Source of the DNA: Acidimicrobiales bacterium | GTDB taxonomy: Bacteria; Actinomycetota; Acidimicrobiia; Acidimicrobiales; MedAcidi-G1 | Assembly (NCBI GenBank): GCA_014240365.1 | Contig: JAAZXC010000007.1 | Span: 1-45,265, forward strand | Direction: 5' to 3' | Length of the DNA stretch: 45,265 nucleotides | Shown here: piece by piece, positions 7,929 through 15,232 of the stretch | How the letters are laid out: every line of letters starts with the position of its first letter | Numbering within the stretch: position 1 is the first letter of the stretch | Translations under genes and position numbers: made by a program | Notes under the pieces: model-generated | Database searches by the model: none | Seen by the model: only the letters and a program-made list of their open reading frames with translations | Told to the model about the DNA's origin: nothing

Positions 7929-8714
7929 ATGCCATTCGCAGACGTGAACGGCCAGAACATCCACTACCAGGACACCGGCGACGGGCCCGCGATAATCCTC
8001 AGTCACGGCTTCGGAATGGGCCACGAGATGTGGGTCCACCAGGTCGAACCACTGGCCGGTGCCGGTTGGCGGGTCGTCACCTACGACGAGCGTTCCTGGG
8101 GCCAGACGACCCATACAGAGCCCTTCGACTACTGGGACCTTGCCGCAGACGTGATCGCCCTGATGGACCACCTGGGCATCGACCGGGCGGTCCTGGGCGG
8201 AATGTCACAGGGGGGTTTCCTCTCCATGAGGGCCGCCCTCGCAGCACCCGAACGAGTGCGGGCCCTGGTACTCGTCGACACCGAGGCCGAGGTCTATTCC
8301 GATGAGGACCGGGCGCAGTTCCAGGGGCTGTTCGATGCAGCAATGGCAGTAGGCCTGAGCGGCGAAGTAGGCGACGTGCTCGCCATGACCCTGTTCGCTC
8401 CCGGCTATGCCGATGCCCGCTACTGGCAGGGCAAGTGGACAGCAAAGCCGATCTCCGCCTGGCTTGGAGCCAAGGAATGCCTCTTCGAACGTGACGACAT
8501 CCTGGGCCGCCTCGGCGAGATCACGTGTCCCAGCATCGTCTTCCACGGCGATGCCGACATGGCAATTCCGGTGGAACGGGGCCAGCGGGTGTCTGACACC
8601 CTGGCGGGCCCCTCCAGCTTCGTGCTGGTGCCCGGTGCCGGACATTCCGCCAACCTCGAGGTGCCCGACGTCGTCAACCCCGCCATGCTGGACTTCCTGG
8701 CCAGCCTCGACTGA
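7929..8714 (+). CDS. alpha/beta hydrolase
   Basis: A 261-residue soluble hydrolase with the complete alpha/beta-hydrolase triad: the oxyanion H-G-F-G near residue 26, the nucleophile elbow G-M-S-Q-G-G with S93, an acid at D208 or D210 in H-G-D-A-D, and H239 in G-A-G-H-S. The serine nucleophile points to an esterase, lactonase (3-oxoadipate enol-lactonase-like) or C-C hydrolase rather than a dehalogenase. GGAGG lies just ahead of the ATG. It is transcribed away from the marR-tauD operon and probably shares its control. The substrate is unknown. Confidence 0.88.
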   Translation: MPFADVNGQNIHYQDTGDGPAIILSHGFGMGHEMWVHQVEPLAGAGWRVVTYDERSWGQTTHTEPFDYWDLAADVIALMDHLGIDRAVLGGMSQGGFLSMRAALAAPERVRALVLVDTEAEVYSDEDRAQFQGLFDAAMAVGLSGEVGDVLAMTLFAPGYADARYWQGKWTAKPISAWLGAKECLFERDDILGRLGEITCPSIVFHGDADMAIPVERGQRVSDTLAGPSSFVLVPGAGHSANLEVPDVVNPAMLDFLASLD

Positions 8715-8739
8715 CCAGCGAACCCGGGCCGGGCCGGCT

Positions 8740-9012
8740 TCAGGTTCCCAGGACCGGCTTGAACCCGGTGATGGCAACCCTCTCGAACAGGCCGGCCACC
8801 ACATAGGGGTCTCCGGCGGCGAACCCCTCGGCTTCCTTCCGGGACTCGACGTCCAGGACGATCAGGGACCCGCACATGGCGCCCTCCTCGTCGAGCAGCG
8901 GTCCCCCGTAGAGGATGTCGAAGCCCCCTACATAGGCGAGGTGTTCGGACCTGGTTCGGACCCGGAGGTCCCCGGCATCGCCCCGGTCCAGGGCATGGAT
9001 CACGTACGGCAT
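8740..9012 (-). CDS. YCII-family protein
   Basis: A 90-residue protein starting M-P-Y-V-I-H-A-L-D with R-S-E-H-L-A-Y-V, G-G-P-L-L-D-E-E-G-A-M-C-G-S and the closing F-A-A-G-D-P-Y-V-V-A-G-L-F, the pattern of the YCII ferredoxin-like fold. The H-L region and the D in G-D-P-Y are the usual putative active-site residues. AGGAG precedes the ATG at 9012; the longer open frame to 9171 lies inside the neighbouring gene and is rejected. It sits 22 bases after the FAD monooxygenase on the same strand and is probably the last gene of that operon. YCII proteins are small dehalogenase- or isomerase-like enzymes or accessory proteins in aromatic degradation; the specific role here is unknown. Confidence 0.85.
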   Translation of the reverse strand: MPYVIHALDRGDAGDLRVRTRSEHLAYVGGFDILYGGPLLDEEGAMCGSLIVLDVESRKEAEGFAAGDPYVVAGLFERVAITGFKPVLGT

Positions 9013-9034
9013 GTGTGGCTCCTGTTGTCGCAGT

Positions 9035-10297
9035 TCAGTCGGCGTTCGGCTGCCGGGAAAGGGCCTGCAGCGTGGCCAGGTCGAAGCCTGCCAGTTCCTT
9101 GTAGGCATTCGCGGCGCGTTCCAGATCTCCAATGGGCACGCAGGTGTGGTGGTCCCGGCACGTTCCACCACAACGATCCCGCACCCACTGCATCACCCGC
9201 TCAGGCCCGGCCTGCCGGTTGGCCAGCACCAGGCGACTGGTCGTCTCCCGACGGGCATCTTCGTATGCCTCCAGGGCGACGGGTACGTCGACGTCCGCCG
9301 ACAGGGCATCGGCAAGTGCCTCGCCATCCAGGACGGCCTGGCTGGCTCCATTGCTCCCGTTGGGTCGCATCGGGTGGGCGGCGTCGCCCATAAGCGTCAC
9401 CCGGCCGTCGCACCACCGGTCCAGCGGATCCCGGTCCACCATGGGGAACTCGTAGGCCACCTCCGTCGACGCCAGCAACTCGCCCACGTGGATCCACCCG
9501 AAGTCCCAGTCGGCGAACCACGGCGCTATTTCACCCGGGTCCACCGCTGCGTTCCAGTCAGCGGTTGCCACGTCAAGGTCTACAGGCCGCTCCGCCACCC
9601 AGTTCGTCAGGACGGTTCCTCCCGCCTCAAGGGGTCCCCGGATCGGATAGACGACGGCCTTCTGAAGGTCGTGGCCCGCCATGAACATGGTCCTGCCATC
9701 CAGGAACGGAGGTGCCTCCACAGCTCCGCGCCACAGCACCAGGCCCGAGTAGCGGGGCGGCCCCTCATCGGGGGCGAACGAGCCTCGGAGCACGGAATGC
9801 AGGCCGTCGGCGCCGACGAGTACCTCTCCCGCATATTCCCCGACAGGGCTACCTGAGCGTCGGTCCACAAAGCGGGCCAGCACCCGGTCGCTGTCCTGTT
9901 CGAAGCCATCAAGGTGGTGGCCGGTCAGGACACGATCGGCCCCGAGGACCCGTCGGGCGGCCTCAAGCAGGAGCATCTGTAGACGTCCGCGGTGCATCGA
10001 GTACTGGGGCCACGGGCTTCCGGCATCCAGGCCGCGGGGCTCGGACCAGATCGGCACGCCGTCGTCTGTGCAGAACCTCAGTTCGGAGGTTGCCACGGCG
10101 GCTGTTGAGAGTTCCGCTTCCAGCCCCAGGTCATGGAGCACCCTCACAGAATGGGGAAGGAGGTTTATCCCCACGCCCAGCTCCCGTGGTTCGGTCACTG
10201 ACTCAAAGACCGTCACGTCGTGACCGGCCCGGTCCAGGCACAGCGCAGCACTGAGGCCACCTATACCGCCGCCGGCGATGAGGACCCGACGTCCCAT
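9035..10297 (-). CDS. FAD-dependent monooxygenase (salicylate hydroxylase/PhzS-like)
   Basis: A single-component flavoprotein hydroxylase of 420 residues that would use NAD(P)H and O2 on an aromatic or heterocyclic substrate. The Rossmann motif G-G-G-I-G-G is at residues 9-14, the D-G motif G-A-D-G at 162-165, and the FAD ribityl motif G-D-A-A-H-P-M at 304-310 is followed by P-N-G-S-N-G-A-S-Q-A, as in PhzS-like phenazine monooxygenases. The gene starts two bases after the stop of the Old Yellow Enzyme gene and precedes the YCII gene, so it is the third gene of a transporter-reductase-monooxygenase-YCII operon. The cysteine-rich C-terminal segment (C-G-G-T-C-R-D-H-H-T-C) is notable. Substrate not identified. 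Confidence 0.88.
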   Translation of the reverse strand: MGRRVLIAGGGIGGLSAALCLDRAGHDVTVFESVTEPRELGVGINLLPHSVRVLHDLGLEAELSTAAVATSELRFCTDDGVPIWSEPRGLDAGSPWPQYSMHRGRLQMLLLEAARRVLGADRVLTGHHLDGFEQDSDRVLARFVDRRSGSPVGEYAGEVLVGADGLHSVLRGSFAPDEGPPRYSGLVLWRGAVEAPPFLDGRTMFMAGHDLQKAVVYPIRGPLEAGGTVLTNWVAERPVDLDVATADWNAAVDPGEIAPWFADWDFGWIHVGELLASTEVAYEFPMVDRDPLDRWCDGRVTLMGDAAHPMRPNGSNGASQAVLDGEALADALSADVDVPVALEAYEDARRETTSRLVLANRQAGPERVMQWVRDRCGGTCRDHHTCVPIGDLERAANAYKELAGFDLATLQALSRQPNAD

Positions 10298-10299
10298 GC

Positions 10300-11367
10300 T
10301 CAGGAGTTCACGGCAGTCGGATAGTCCGTGTATCCGGCCGGTCCCTGCAGGTACAGGGAACGTGGATCGAAGGCGGTCAACGGAAGGTTGCCTGCCACGC
10401 GTGCGACCAGGTCCGGATTGGATATGTACAGGCGGGCAAATGAGACCGCATCACATGCAGCATCGGCAATAGCCGTACCCGCCTCTGCCAGGCCGTACGA
10501 ATCGTTCACGATGAGCGGGCCGTCGTGCAGGCCGCGGGCAAGGGCCAGATTGTCCAGGCCGCCGTCGTGGAGGCGGATCACATGGAGGTAGGCCAGTCGC
10601 ATGGATCGGATGGCCGTCAGGAACGTCCGGAATGTGTCCTCCACGTCGGCATCCTCCAGGTCGTTGAAGGGGTTCCCCGGACAGATCCGGAGGCCCAGGC
10701 GGTCAGCGCCGATCTCGGCGGCCATCGCCTGGAGTACCTCAACCGGGAACCGCACCCTCGCGTCGGTCGAGCCTCCGTAGCCGTCGGTCCTCCGATTCGT
10801 CCCGGTGGATAGGAACTGCGCCGGCAGGTAGCCGCTGGTGCCGTGAAGTTCCACTCCATCGAACCCGGCGTCGATGGCCAACGAAGCGAACCGCCGATAC
10901 TCGTCGACCACCACGGGTATCTCCGAGGAGGACAGCTCCCTCGGTTCCTCGAACGGCTCCATGCCCGCTGTGTCGGTGTACATCTGGCCGGCCGCCCGGA
11001 TGGCGGAGGGCGCCACGGTGTCCGCCCCCGGCGCCTTGTTGTCTGGGTGGGCGATACGTCCACAGTGCATGACCTGGGCCACGATGGTCCCACCTTCGGC
11101 GTGCACGGCGTCGGTGATGGCCCGCCACCCGGCGACGCCATGCGGCCCGTCCAATACCGGGGTCCGGCAGTAGCCCTTGCCCGCCTCGCTGGGAGCAATG
11201 CCCTCGGTAACGACGAGACCGGCCGTTGCACGCTGGCGGTAGTACTCCACCATCAGCTCTGTGGCACCGCCATCAGGATCCGCCCGTGAACGCGTCATCG
11301 GCGCCATCACCAGACGGTTTCGCAACGAAAGGGCGCCGAAGGTCGCCGGGGAGAGGAGGTCAGCCAT
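10300..11367 (-). CDS. Old Yellow Enzyme-type NADH:flavin oxidoreductase
   Basis: A TIM-barrel FMN reductase of 355 residues that reduces activated alkenes or nitro compounds. M-A-P-M-T-R-S at residues 21-27, the H-C-G-R-I-A-H segment at 101-107 and G-Y-G-G-S near 196-200 are typical. The catalytic pair is normally His-x-x-Asn or His-x-x-His; here the segment reads G-V-E-L-H-G-T-S, giving H175 with serine at the second position. That could shift substrate binding. The ATG at 11367 gives the usual N-terminus and starts ten bases after the upstream MFS stop; a frame extension to 11439 is inside the MFS gene. It probably acts with the adjoining FAD monooxygenase. Confidence 0.88.
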   Translation of the reverse strand: MADLLSPATFGALSLRNRLVMAPMTRSRADPDGGATELMVEYYRQRATAGLVVTEGIAPSEAGKGYCRTPVLDGPHGVAGWRAITDAVHAEGGTIVAQVMHCGRIAHPDNKAPGADTVAPSAIRAAGQMYTDTAGMEPFEEPRELSSSEIPVVVDEYRRFASLAIDAGFDGVELHGTSGYLPAQFLSTGTNRRTDGYGGSTDARVRFPVEVLQAMAAEIGADRLGLRICPGNPFNDLEDADVEDTFRTFLTAIRSMRLAYLHVIRLHDGGLDNLALARGLHDGPLIVNDSYGLAEAGTAIADAACDAVSFARLYISNPDLVARVAGNLPLTAFDPRSLYLQGPAGYTDYPTAVNS

Positions 11368-11377
11368 GGTCCGGAAC

Positions 11378-12583
11378 CTAGGCCCCGGTGGTAGCCGATC
11401 CGTCACCTGTCGGACGATCCGATGTCTCTCCGACAACAATGGCCAGCCAGAGCACGCCGAGGGCCATCACAACAGCCAGGGCGACTGCTGCCCACGCAAG
11501 GCCCGCTGCTGCGGCCACCAGACCAACAAGCAGGGGCCCCAGTACCCGTCCACCGTCAGTGACCACCGAAAGCGCCGAGAGGAACGACGCCGTACCCTCG
11601 GGCGGCGCTACGTCGCTGCCCAGGGTGAACAGGGAGCCTGAACTGAGGCCGTTGCCTACCCCCATGACCAGTCCGGCGGCCAGGACACCGGTGGTGGTGT
11701 CGGCCGATGCCAGGAGGAACAGTCCGACTGTCAGCAGCCCATAGGCGGGGACCATCGCCGACAGGCGCCCCAGTCGGTCCATGACGTGTCCTGAGACCGG
11801 GAAGAGGAGAACGTCGGCCGCGTACCCGGTGGCGACGAGTGCTCCGATGGCCGACGGGCGGAGGCCCAGGGACACCCCGACGAGGGGAAGTAGAACCATG
11901 CGGCCCTCCCGTGCGGCCATGGCGAGAGCCCCGAACACGCCGACCCGAACCAATGGGCGGTGGTGTCGGCGCACGACGGTGGCCAGGCCGGGGCCATCGG
12001 TGCCGGTCGGCGCAACCTCCCGCTCCGGGCGAAGGGCCGTCGGGATGGCGGCCGGTAGTCCGATGGCCGCAGCCAGCCCCGCTGCTGCGATGGTCCAGCG
12101 ACCACCCACCACCTCGACCAGAGCACCACCGGCGACTGTGCCCACCAGGACGGACAGCCGCATGGACCCGCCCATCACGGACATGGCCCGACCCCTCAGG
12201 TATGGCGGAATCCGGCTCGTCAGGTCGGCCTGTCTGGAGAGCATCACGCCTATCGATCCCATACCGAACGCCAGGTGCCCCAACCCGAGAGCCACGACGT
12301 GGCCGATCAGGGCCATCGAGGCCGAGGCGACGACCATCAGCAGGAGGGAACCCGTCGCCACGCGGGCCGGACCCGACCGATCAACCAGGTTGCCGACGAG
12401 GAGTGAGCCGACGGCAGCCCCGGCACCCCCGGCGCCAGCAACCATGCTCGTGAGGACATACCCGTGTCCACCGCCTAGCAGCCAGATGGGAAGCGCCACC
12501 AGGAGGGTGCTCATCCCGAGGCTGGAGGCCATCCATGGGGCGTAGATGGGCCAGACGTAGGGCGCAAGAGATCGGTAACCCAT
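11378..12583 (-). CDS. MFS transporter (401 aa)
   Basis: A hydrophobic protein with about twelve membrane segments and the loop motif D-R-S-G-P-A-R near residue 69, followed in the second half by D-R-L-G-R-L, the two characteristic cytoplasmic loops of the major facilitator superfamily. It is the first gene of the operon that continues with an Old Yellow Enzyme, FAD monooxygenase and YCII protein. Uptake of the compound those enzymes attack, or export of a toxic product, are both reasonable roles. ATG at 12583 begins M-G-Y-R-S-L-A-P-Y-V-W-P, directly entering the first hydrophobic segment. The direction and substrate cannot be read from sequence. Confidence 0.85.
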   Translation of the reverse strand: MGYRSLAPYVWPIYAPWMASSLGMSTLLVALPIWLLGGGHGYVLTSMVAGAGGAGAAVGSLLVGNLVDRSGPARVATGSLLLMVVASASMALIGHVVALGLGHLAFGMGSIGVMLSRQADLTSRIPPYLRGRAMSVMGGSMRLSVLVGTVAGGALVEVVGGRWTIAAAGLAAAIGLPAAIPTALRPEREVAPTGTDGPGLATVVRRHHRPLVRVGVFGALAMAAREGRMVLLPLVGVSLGLRPSAIGALVATGYAADVLLFPVSGHVMDRLGRLSAMVPAYGLLTVGLFLLASADTTTGVLAAGLVMGVGNGLSSGSLFTLGSDVAPPEGTASFLSALSVVTDGGRVLGPLLVGLVAAAAGLAWAAVALAVVMALGVLWLAIVVGETSDRPTGDGSATTGA

Positions 12584-12739
12584 CCGGGCGAGGCTAGGCG
12601 CCGGCCAATCGTCTCATAGCGGATTTCGCCAGTGCTCGCATGCCTGCCTCCGATGCCTTGACGAGGCTGCCACTACCCATAACGTTGCCACCGCTGGCCT
12701 TCACTGGTCTGGCCGGCAGTGAGCCATACGGAGGTAATG
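12584..12739. promoter_or_regulatory. divergent intergenic region between MFS transporter and SMP-30 gene
   Basis: The gap separates two head-to-head transcription units and should hold both promoters. GGAGG at 12730-12734 is the ribosome binding site for the plus-strand gene. On the minus strand, 12680-12594 encodes a possible 28-residue basic, amphipathic peptide ending ten bases before the MFS start; it has no ribosome binding site and may be chance. No convincing palindrome was found. Confidence 0.4.
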
Positions 12740-13585
12740 GTGTCAGGACTCGAATTGCTGGTTGACGGACTCGATTTCGGCGAAGGGCCCCGCTGGCACG
12801 ATGGCCGACTTTGGTACAGCGACTTCTACCAGCACAAGATCTACGCCGTCTCCCACGGCGGTGCACGCGAGACCATCCTGGACCTGGGGTCGGAACAGCC
12901 GTCGGGCCTTGGCTGGATGCCCGACGGCAGCCTGCTCGTCGTCGCCATGAGCGCCCGACAGGTGCTGCGCCTCGACGACGGCGAACTCACGGTCCACGCG
13001 GACCTGTCGGATATCGCCACCTGGCACTGCAACGACATGGTGGTGGCCGCCGACGGAACTGCCTATGTGGGCAACTTCGGTTGGGACATCGAGCACGACC
13101 GTGGCCACCCCCAGGCCGCCACCCTCGCCGTTGTCCGGCCCGACGGCTCCGTCCAACCCGGACCCGGCGACCTGCTCTTCCCGAATGGTTCGGTCATCAC
13201 GCCCGATGGCACCACCCTCATCGTCGGCGAGACGTTCGGCGCCAGGTTCACGGCGTTCGACCTCCACCCCGATGGGCGACCCGGGAACCGAAGGGAATGG
13301 GCAGCCGTACCGGGTACCGCCCCCGATGGTTGCACCCTGGACTCTGCCGGGGGCATCTGGTTTGCCGACGCCGCCGGCTCCGGCGTTGTACGGATCCTGG
13401 ATGGTGGCAGCATCACCGACCGCCTGCCCACGCCCCAACCCGCATACGCCTGCATGCTGGGCGGCGACGACGGTCGGACCCTCTACATCCTCACCGCACC
13501 GGGTGCAGGAGCCGACCGGGCCGGCAGCGCCGACGGCAGCATCTGGACTACCACCGTTCAACACCCGGGCTCCGGCCTCCCATGA
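12740..13585 (+). CDS. SMP-30/gluconolactonase-family protein
   Basis: A six-bladed beta-propeller of about 281 residues. It opens with G-L-D-F-G-E-G-P-R-W, where the glutamate is a conserved calcium/zinc ligand, followed by W-Y-S-D-F-Y, W-H-C-N-D-M-V-V (metal-ligand Asn in N-D-M), F-P-N-G-S-V-I-T-P-D and a late D-G-C-T-L-D-S-A-G-G-I-W-F-A-D, all marks of the lactonase family. GGAGG at 12730-12734 is five bases from this GTG but only two from the ATG at 12737, so the GTG is preferred; a GTG at 12719 is also in frame. The stop overlaps the start of a TauD-type dioxygenase (ATGA), so the two are translationally coupled. Hydrolysis of a lactone or phosphoester in the same pathway is likely; the substrate is unknown. 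Confidence 0.85.
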   Translation: MSGLELLVDGLDFGEGPRWHDGRLWYSDFYQHKIYAVSHGGARETILDLGSEQPSGLGWMPDGSLLVVAMSARQVLRLDDGELTVHADLSDIATWHCNDMVVAADGTAYVGNFGWDIEHDRGHPQAATLAVVRPDGSVQPGPGDLLFPNGSVITPDGTTLIVGETFGARFTAFDLHPDGRPGNRREWAAVPGTAPDGCTLDSAGGIWFADAAGSGVVRILDGGSITDRLPTPQPAYACMLGGDDGRTLYILTAPGAGADRAGSADGSIWTTTVQHPGSGLP

Positions 13586-14475
13586 GTCCGGAGATCAGGA
13601 TCTCGCCCATCAGCCCCGTACTCGGAGCCGAAGTGTGGGGGGTCGACCTCTCCGAGGGAATGGACGACGCCACGTTCGCCATCCTCCATGGAGCGTTTCT
13701 GGACCACGGTGTCCTGATGTTCCGGGAGCAGGGTGTGATGGCGCCCGACGTCCACGTGGAGTTCGCCCGTCGGCTGGGGCCACTCCACGGCCACCCTGCG
13801 GCTCCGGCCGAGCACGAAAACCCCGCCGTGTTCCTCATCCGGACCCACCGTGACTCCCCCATCTCCAACGGCAACGGCTGGCATTCCGACGTCTCGTGCG
13901 ATGAGCGGCCGCCGTCGGCGACCATGCTCCAGGTCCACGTGCTCCCCGAGGGTGGTGGCGGGGACACCCTCTTTGCCGACATGGAAGCCGCCTACGCCAC
14001 ACTCGAACCGGAGTTGCGGCATCGACTCTGCGGCCTCTCAGCCCGACACGCCTCGGAGCACGTATACCGCGGACGGTATGCGGATCGGGGTGCCGACGAC
14101 GATGGCACCTCCTATCCCGAGACGGTCCACCCGGTGGTCCGCACCCATCCGGAGACGGGTCGCCGGAGCCTCTTCGTGAACCCTTCCTTCACTGTGGCCG
14201 TCGAGGGCCTGGGGGAGGCTGAGAGCGACGGACTGCTGGCCGGCCTGCACTCACACTGTGCCCGGCCGGAGTTCCAGATCCGGCTCCGCTGGAACCGCAA
14301 CGACGTGGCCCTGTGGGACAACCGTCGCGTCCAGCACTTCGCCATCTGGGACTACTGGCCCCACGAGCGGTGCGGTCACCGGGTGACGGTCCAGGGCGAC
14401 CGGCCGTTCTTCGACCCCGACGGTGACGATCCACCACCGTCGCCGTTACGGGTGTCGATCGGTCGTCTGGCCTGA
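13582..14475 (+). CDS. TauD/TfdA-family 2-oxoglutarate, Fe(II)-dependent dioxygenase
   Basis: The 297-residue protein carries the iron ligands H101 and D103 in W-H-S-D, H252 in V-Q-H-F, and R267 after H-E-R-C-G-H as probable 2-oxoglutarate ligand. H-P-x-V-R-T-H-P-E-T-G-R-R-S-L-F-V-N near residues 183-200 is a family hallmark. The ATG overlaps the SMP-30 stop by the ATGA arrangement. It is distinct in sequence from the TauD enzyme at 6506-7288, so the two are not a recent duplication. An insertion rich in acidic residues (about 170-178) and an extended C-terminus are unusual. Substrate unknown; coupling to a lactonase suggests a hydroxylated or cyclised organic acid. Confidence 0.88.
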   Translation: MSPEIRISPISPVLGAEVWGVDLSEGMDDATFAILHGAFLDHGVLMFREQGVMAPDVHVEFARRLGPLHGHPAAPAEHENPAVFLIRTHRDSPISNGNGWHSDVSCDERPPSATMLQVHVLPEGGGGDTLFADMEAAYATLEPELRHRLCGLSARHASEHVYRGRYADRGADDDGTSYPETVHPVVRTHPETGRRSLFVNPSFTVAVEGLGEAESDGLLAGLHSHCARPEFQIRLRWNRNDVALWDNRRVQHFAIWDYWPHERCGHRVTVQGDRPFFDPDGDDPPPSPLRVSIGRLA

Positions 14476-14517
14476 ACCGGCCCGCAACTTTTGCGCACCA
14501 ATCCCGGGTAGGTGCGT

Positions 14518-14530
14518 CCAACCACGTTGG
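14518..14530. terminator. short inverted repeat in convergent gap
   Basis: CCAAC and GTTGG flank a three-base loop in the 110-base gap where the TauD gene (+) and the nitroreductase gene (-) converge. A smaller GCAA/TTGC repeat lies upstream at about 14484-14494. There is no T-run, so termination here is only a guess. Confidence 0.25.
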
Positions 14531-14585
14531 CCGATTTCCGGACTCATGGACCCAGTCACGATGGTCGGGCATCGCCCGGCCCGTC

Positions 14586-15092
14586 TCAGTCGGTGATGGC
14601 CTCGGTCTCAGCGAGGCGCACGAGGGGTATGACCCGCTCGGTCTTCGCCTGGTAGTCGGCGTACCAGGCCCGGTCCTCCAGCATCGCCGCCCACACGGCG
14701 TCGCGCTCCGGCCCGCCGTCCAGGACCTCATGCTCCGACCAGAACATGCCTCCCTGGATTCGAACCCGGACCCGGGGGTTGGCCGCCCGATCCCGCAGGT
14801 TCAGGACCCATGACGGATCCCGGGTCGCTCCGGCGAAGGACCCGACCACGATGCGGTGCCCTTCGGCGTCGCGCCAGAACGGCAACGCCACCTTGTGCTC
14901 GTTGCCGGACCGGCGCCCGACTGTGTGGAGCAGGACGTGGTGCATGCCGGCGACGCACCACACCGCGTCGTCGTCGGACATCTCCAGGCCCATGACGTGG
15001 CCTCTCGAGATCTCGATGATCTCCTCGTGGGAGGGGGTCTCCCACTCCATCTCGACCTTCTGGCTGGGTCCCTGCGGGGAATCGTCACTCAT
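14586..15092 (-). CDS. deazaflavin (F420)-dependent nitroreductase-like protein
   Basis: A 168-residue split-barrel protein of the DDN/DUF385 family known from mycobacteria and other F420 users. The diagnostic run H-V-L-L-H-T-V-G-R-R-S-G (about residues 52-63) is followed by P-F-W-R-D, V-V-G-S-F-A-G-A, P-S-W-V-L-N-L-R-D-R-A-A-N-P-R-V-R-V-R-I, which form the F420 phosphate and deazaflavin contacts in the family. It would reduce enones, quinones or nitro compounds with F420H2. It stands alone, divergent from a sulfatase gene, with a 140-base gap holding a 16-base perfect palindrome that could be a shared operator. That F420 is used is inferred from the family, not from genes in this window. Confidence 0.85.
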   Translation of the reverse strand: MSDDSPQGPSQKVEMEWETPSHEEIIEISRGHVMGLEMSDDDAVWCVAGMHHVLLHTVGRRSGNEHKVALPFWRDAEGHRIVVGSFAGATRDPSWVLNLRDRAANPRVRVRIQGGMFWSEHEVLDGGPERDAVWAAMLEDRAWYADYQAKTERVIPLVRLAETEAITD

Positions 15093-15129
15093 GTGGGAGG
15101 ACCGTACTCCCGGTCCGGTCCGATGACCT

Positions 15130-15145
15130 GACCTGACGTCAGGTC
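15130..15145. promoter_or_regulatory. 16-base perfect palindrome, probable repressor operator
   Basis: GACCTGAC followed by GTCAGGTC forms an uninterrupted palindrome in the divergent gap (15093-15232) between the nitroreductase-like gene and the sulfatase gene. Length, symmetry and the CTGACGTCAG core suit a TetR-family operator. No TetR gene lies in the window, so the regulator would act from elsewhere. I saw no second copy in the other intergenic gaps. Confidence 0.5.
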
Positions 15146-15232
15146 CCGGTTCAGAGAGGAATCTGACAGCCCGGTTCCAACTGGACTGCCGATGCCTCCA
15201 ACCGCCACAATCACCTCAACCCCGGAGGAACG

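Noticed and set aside
12811-13581. Long N-terminal extension of the second TauD gene
   Set aside because: It overlaps the SMP-30 gene in another frame and is arginine/proline rich; the ATG at 13582 gives a full-length enzyme.
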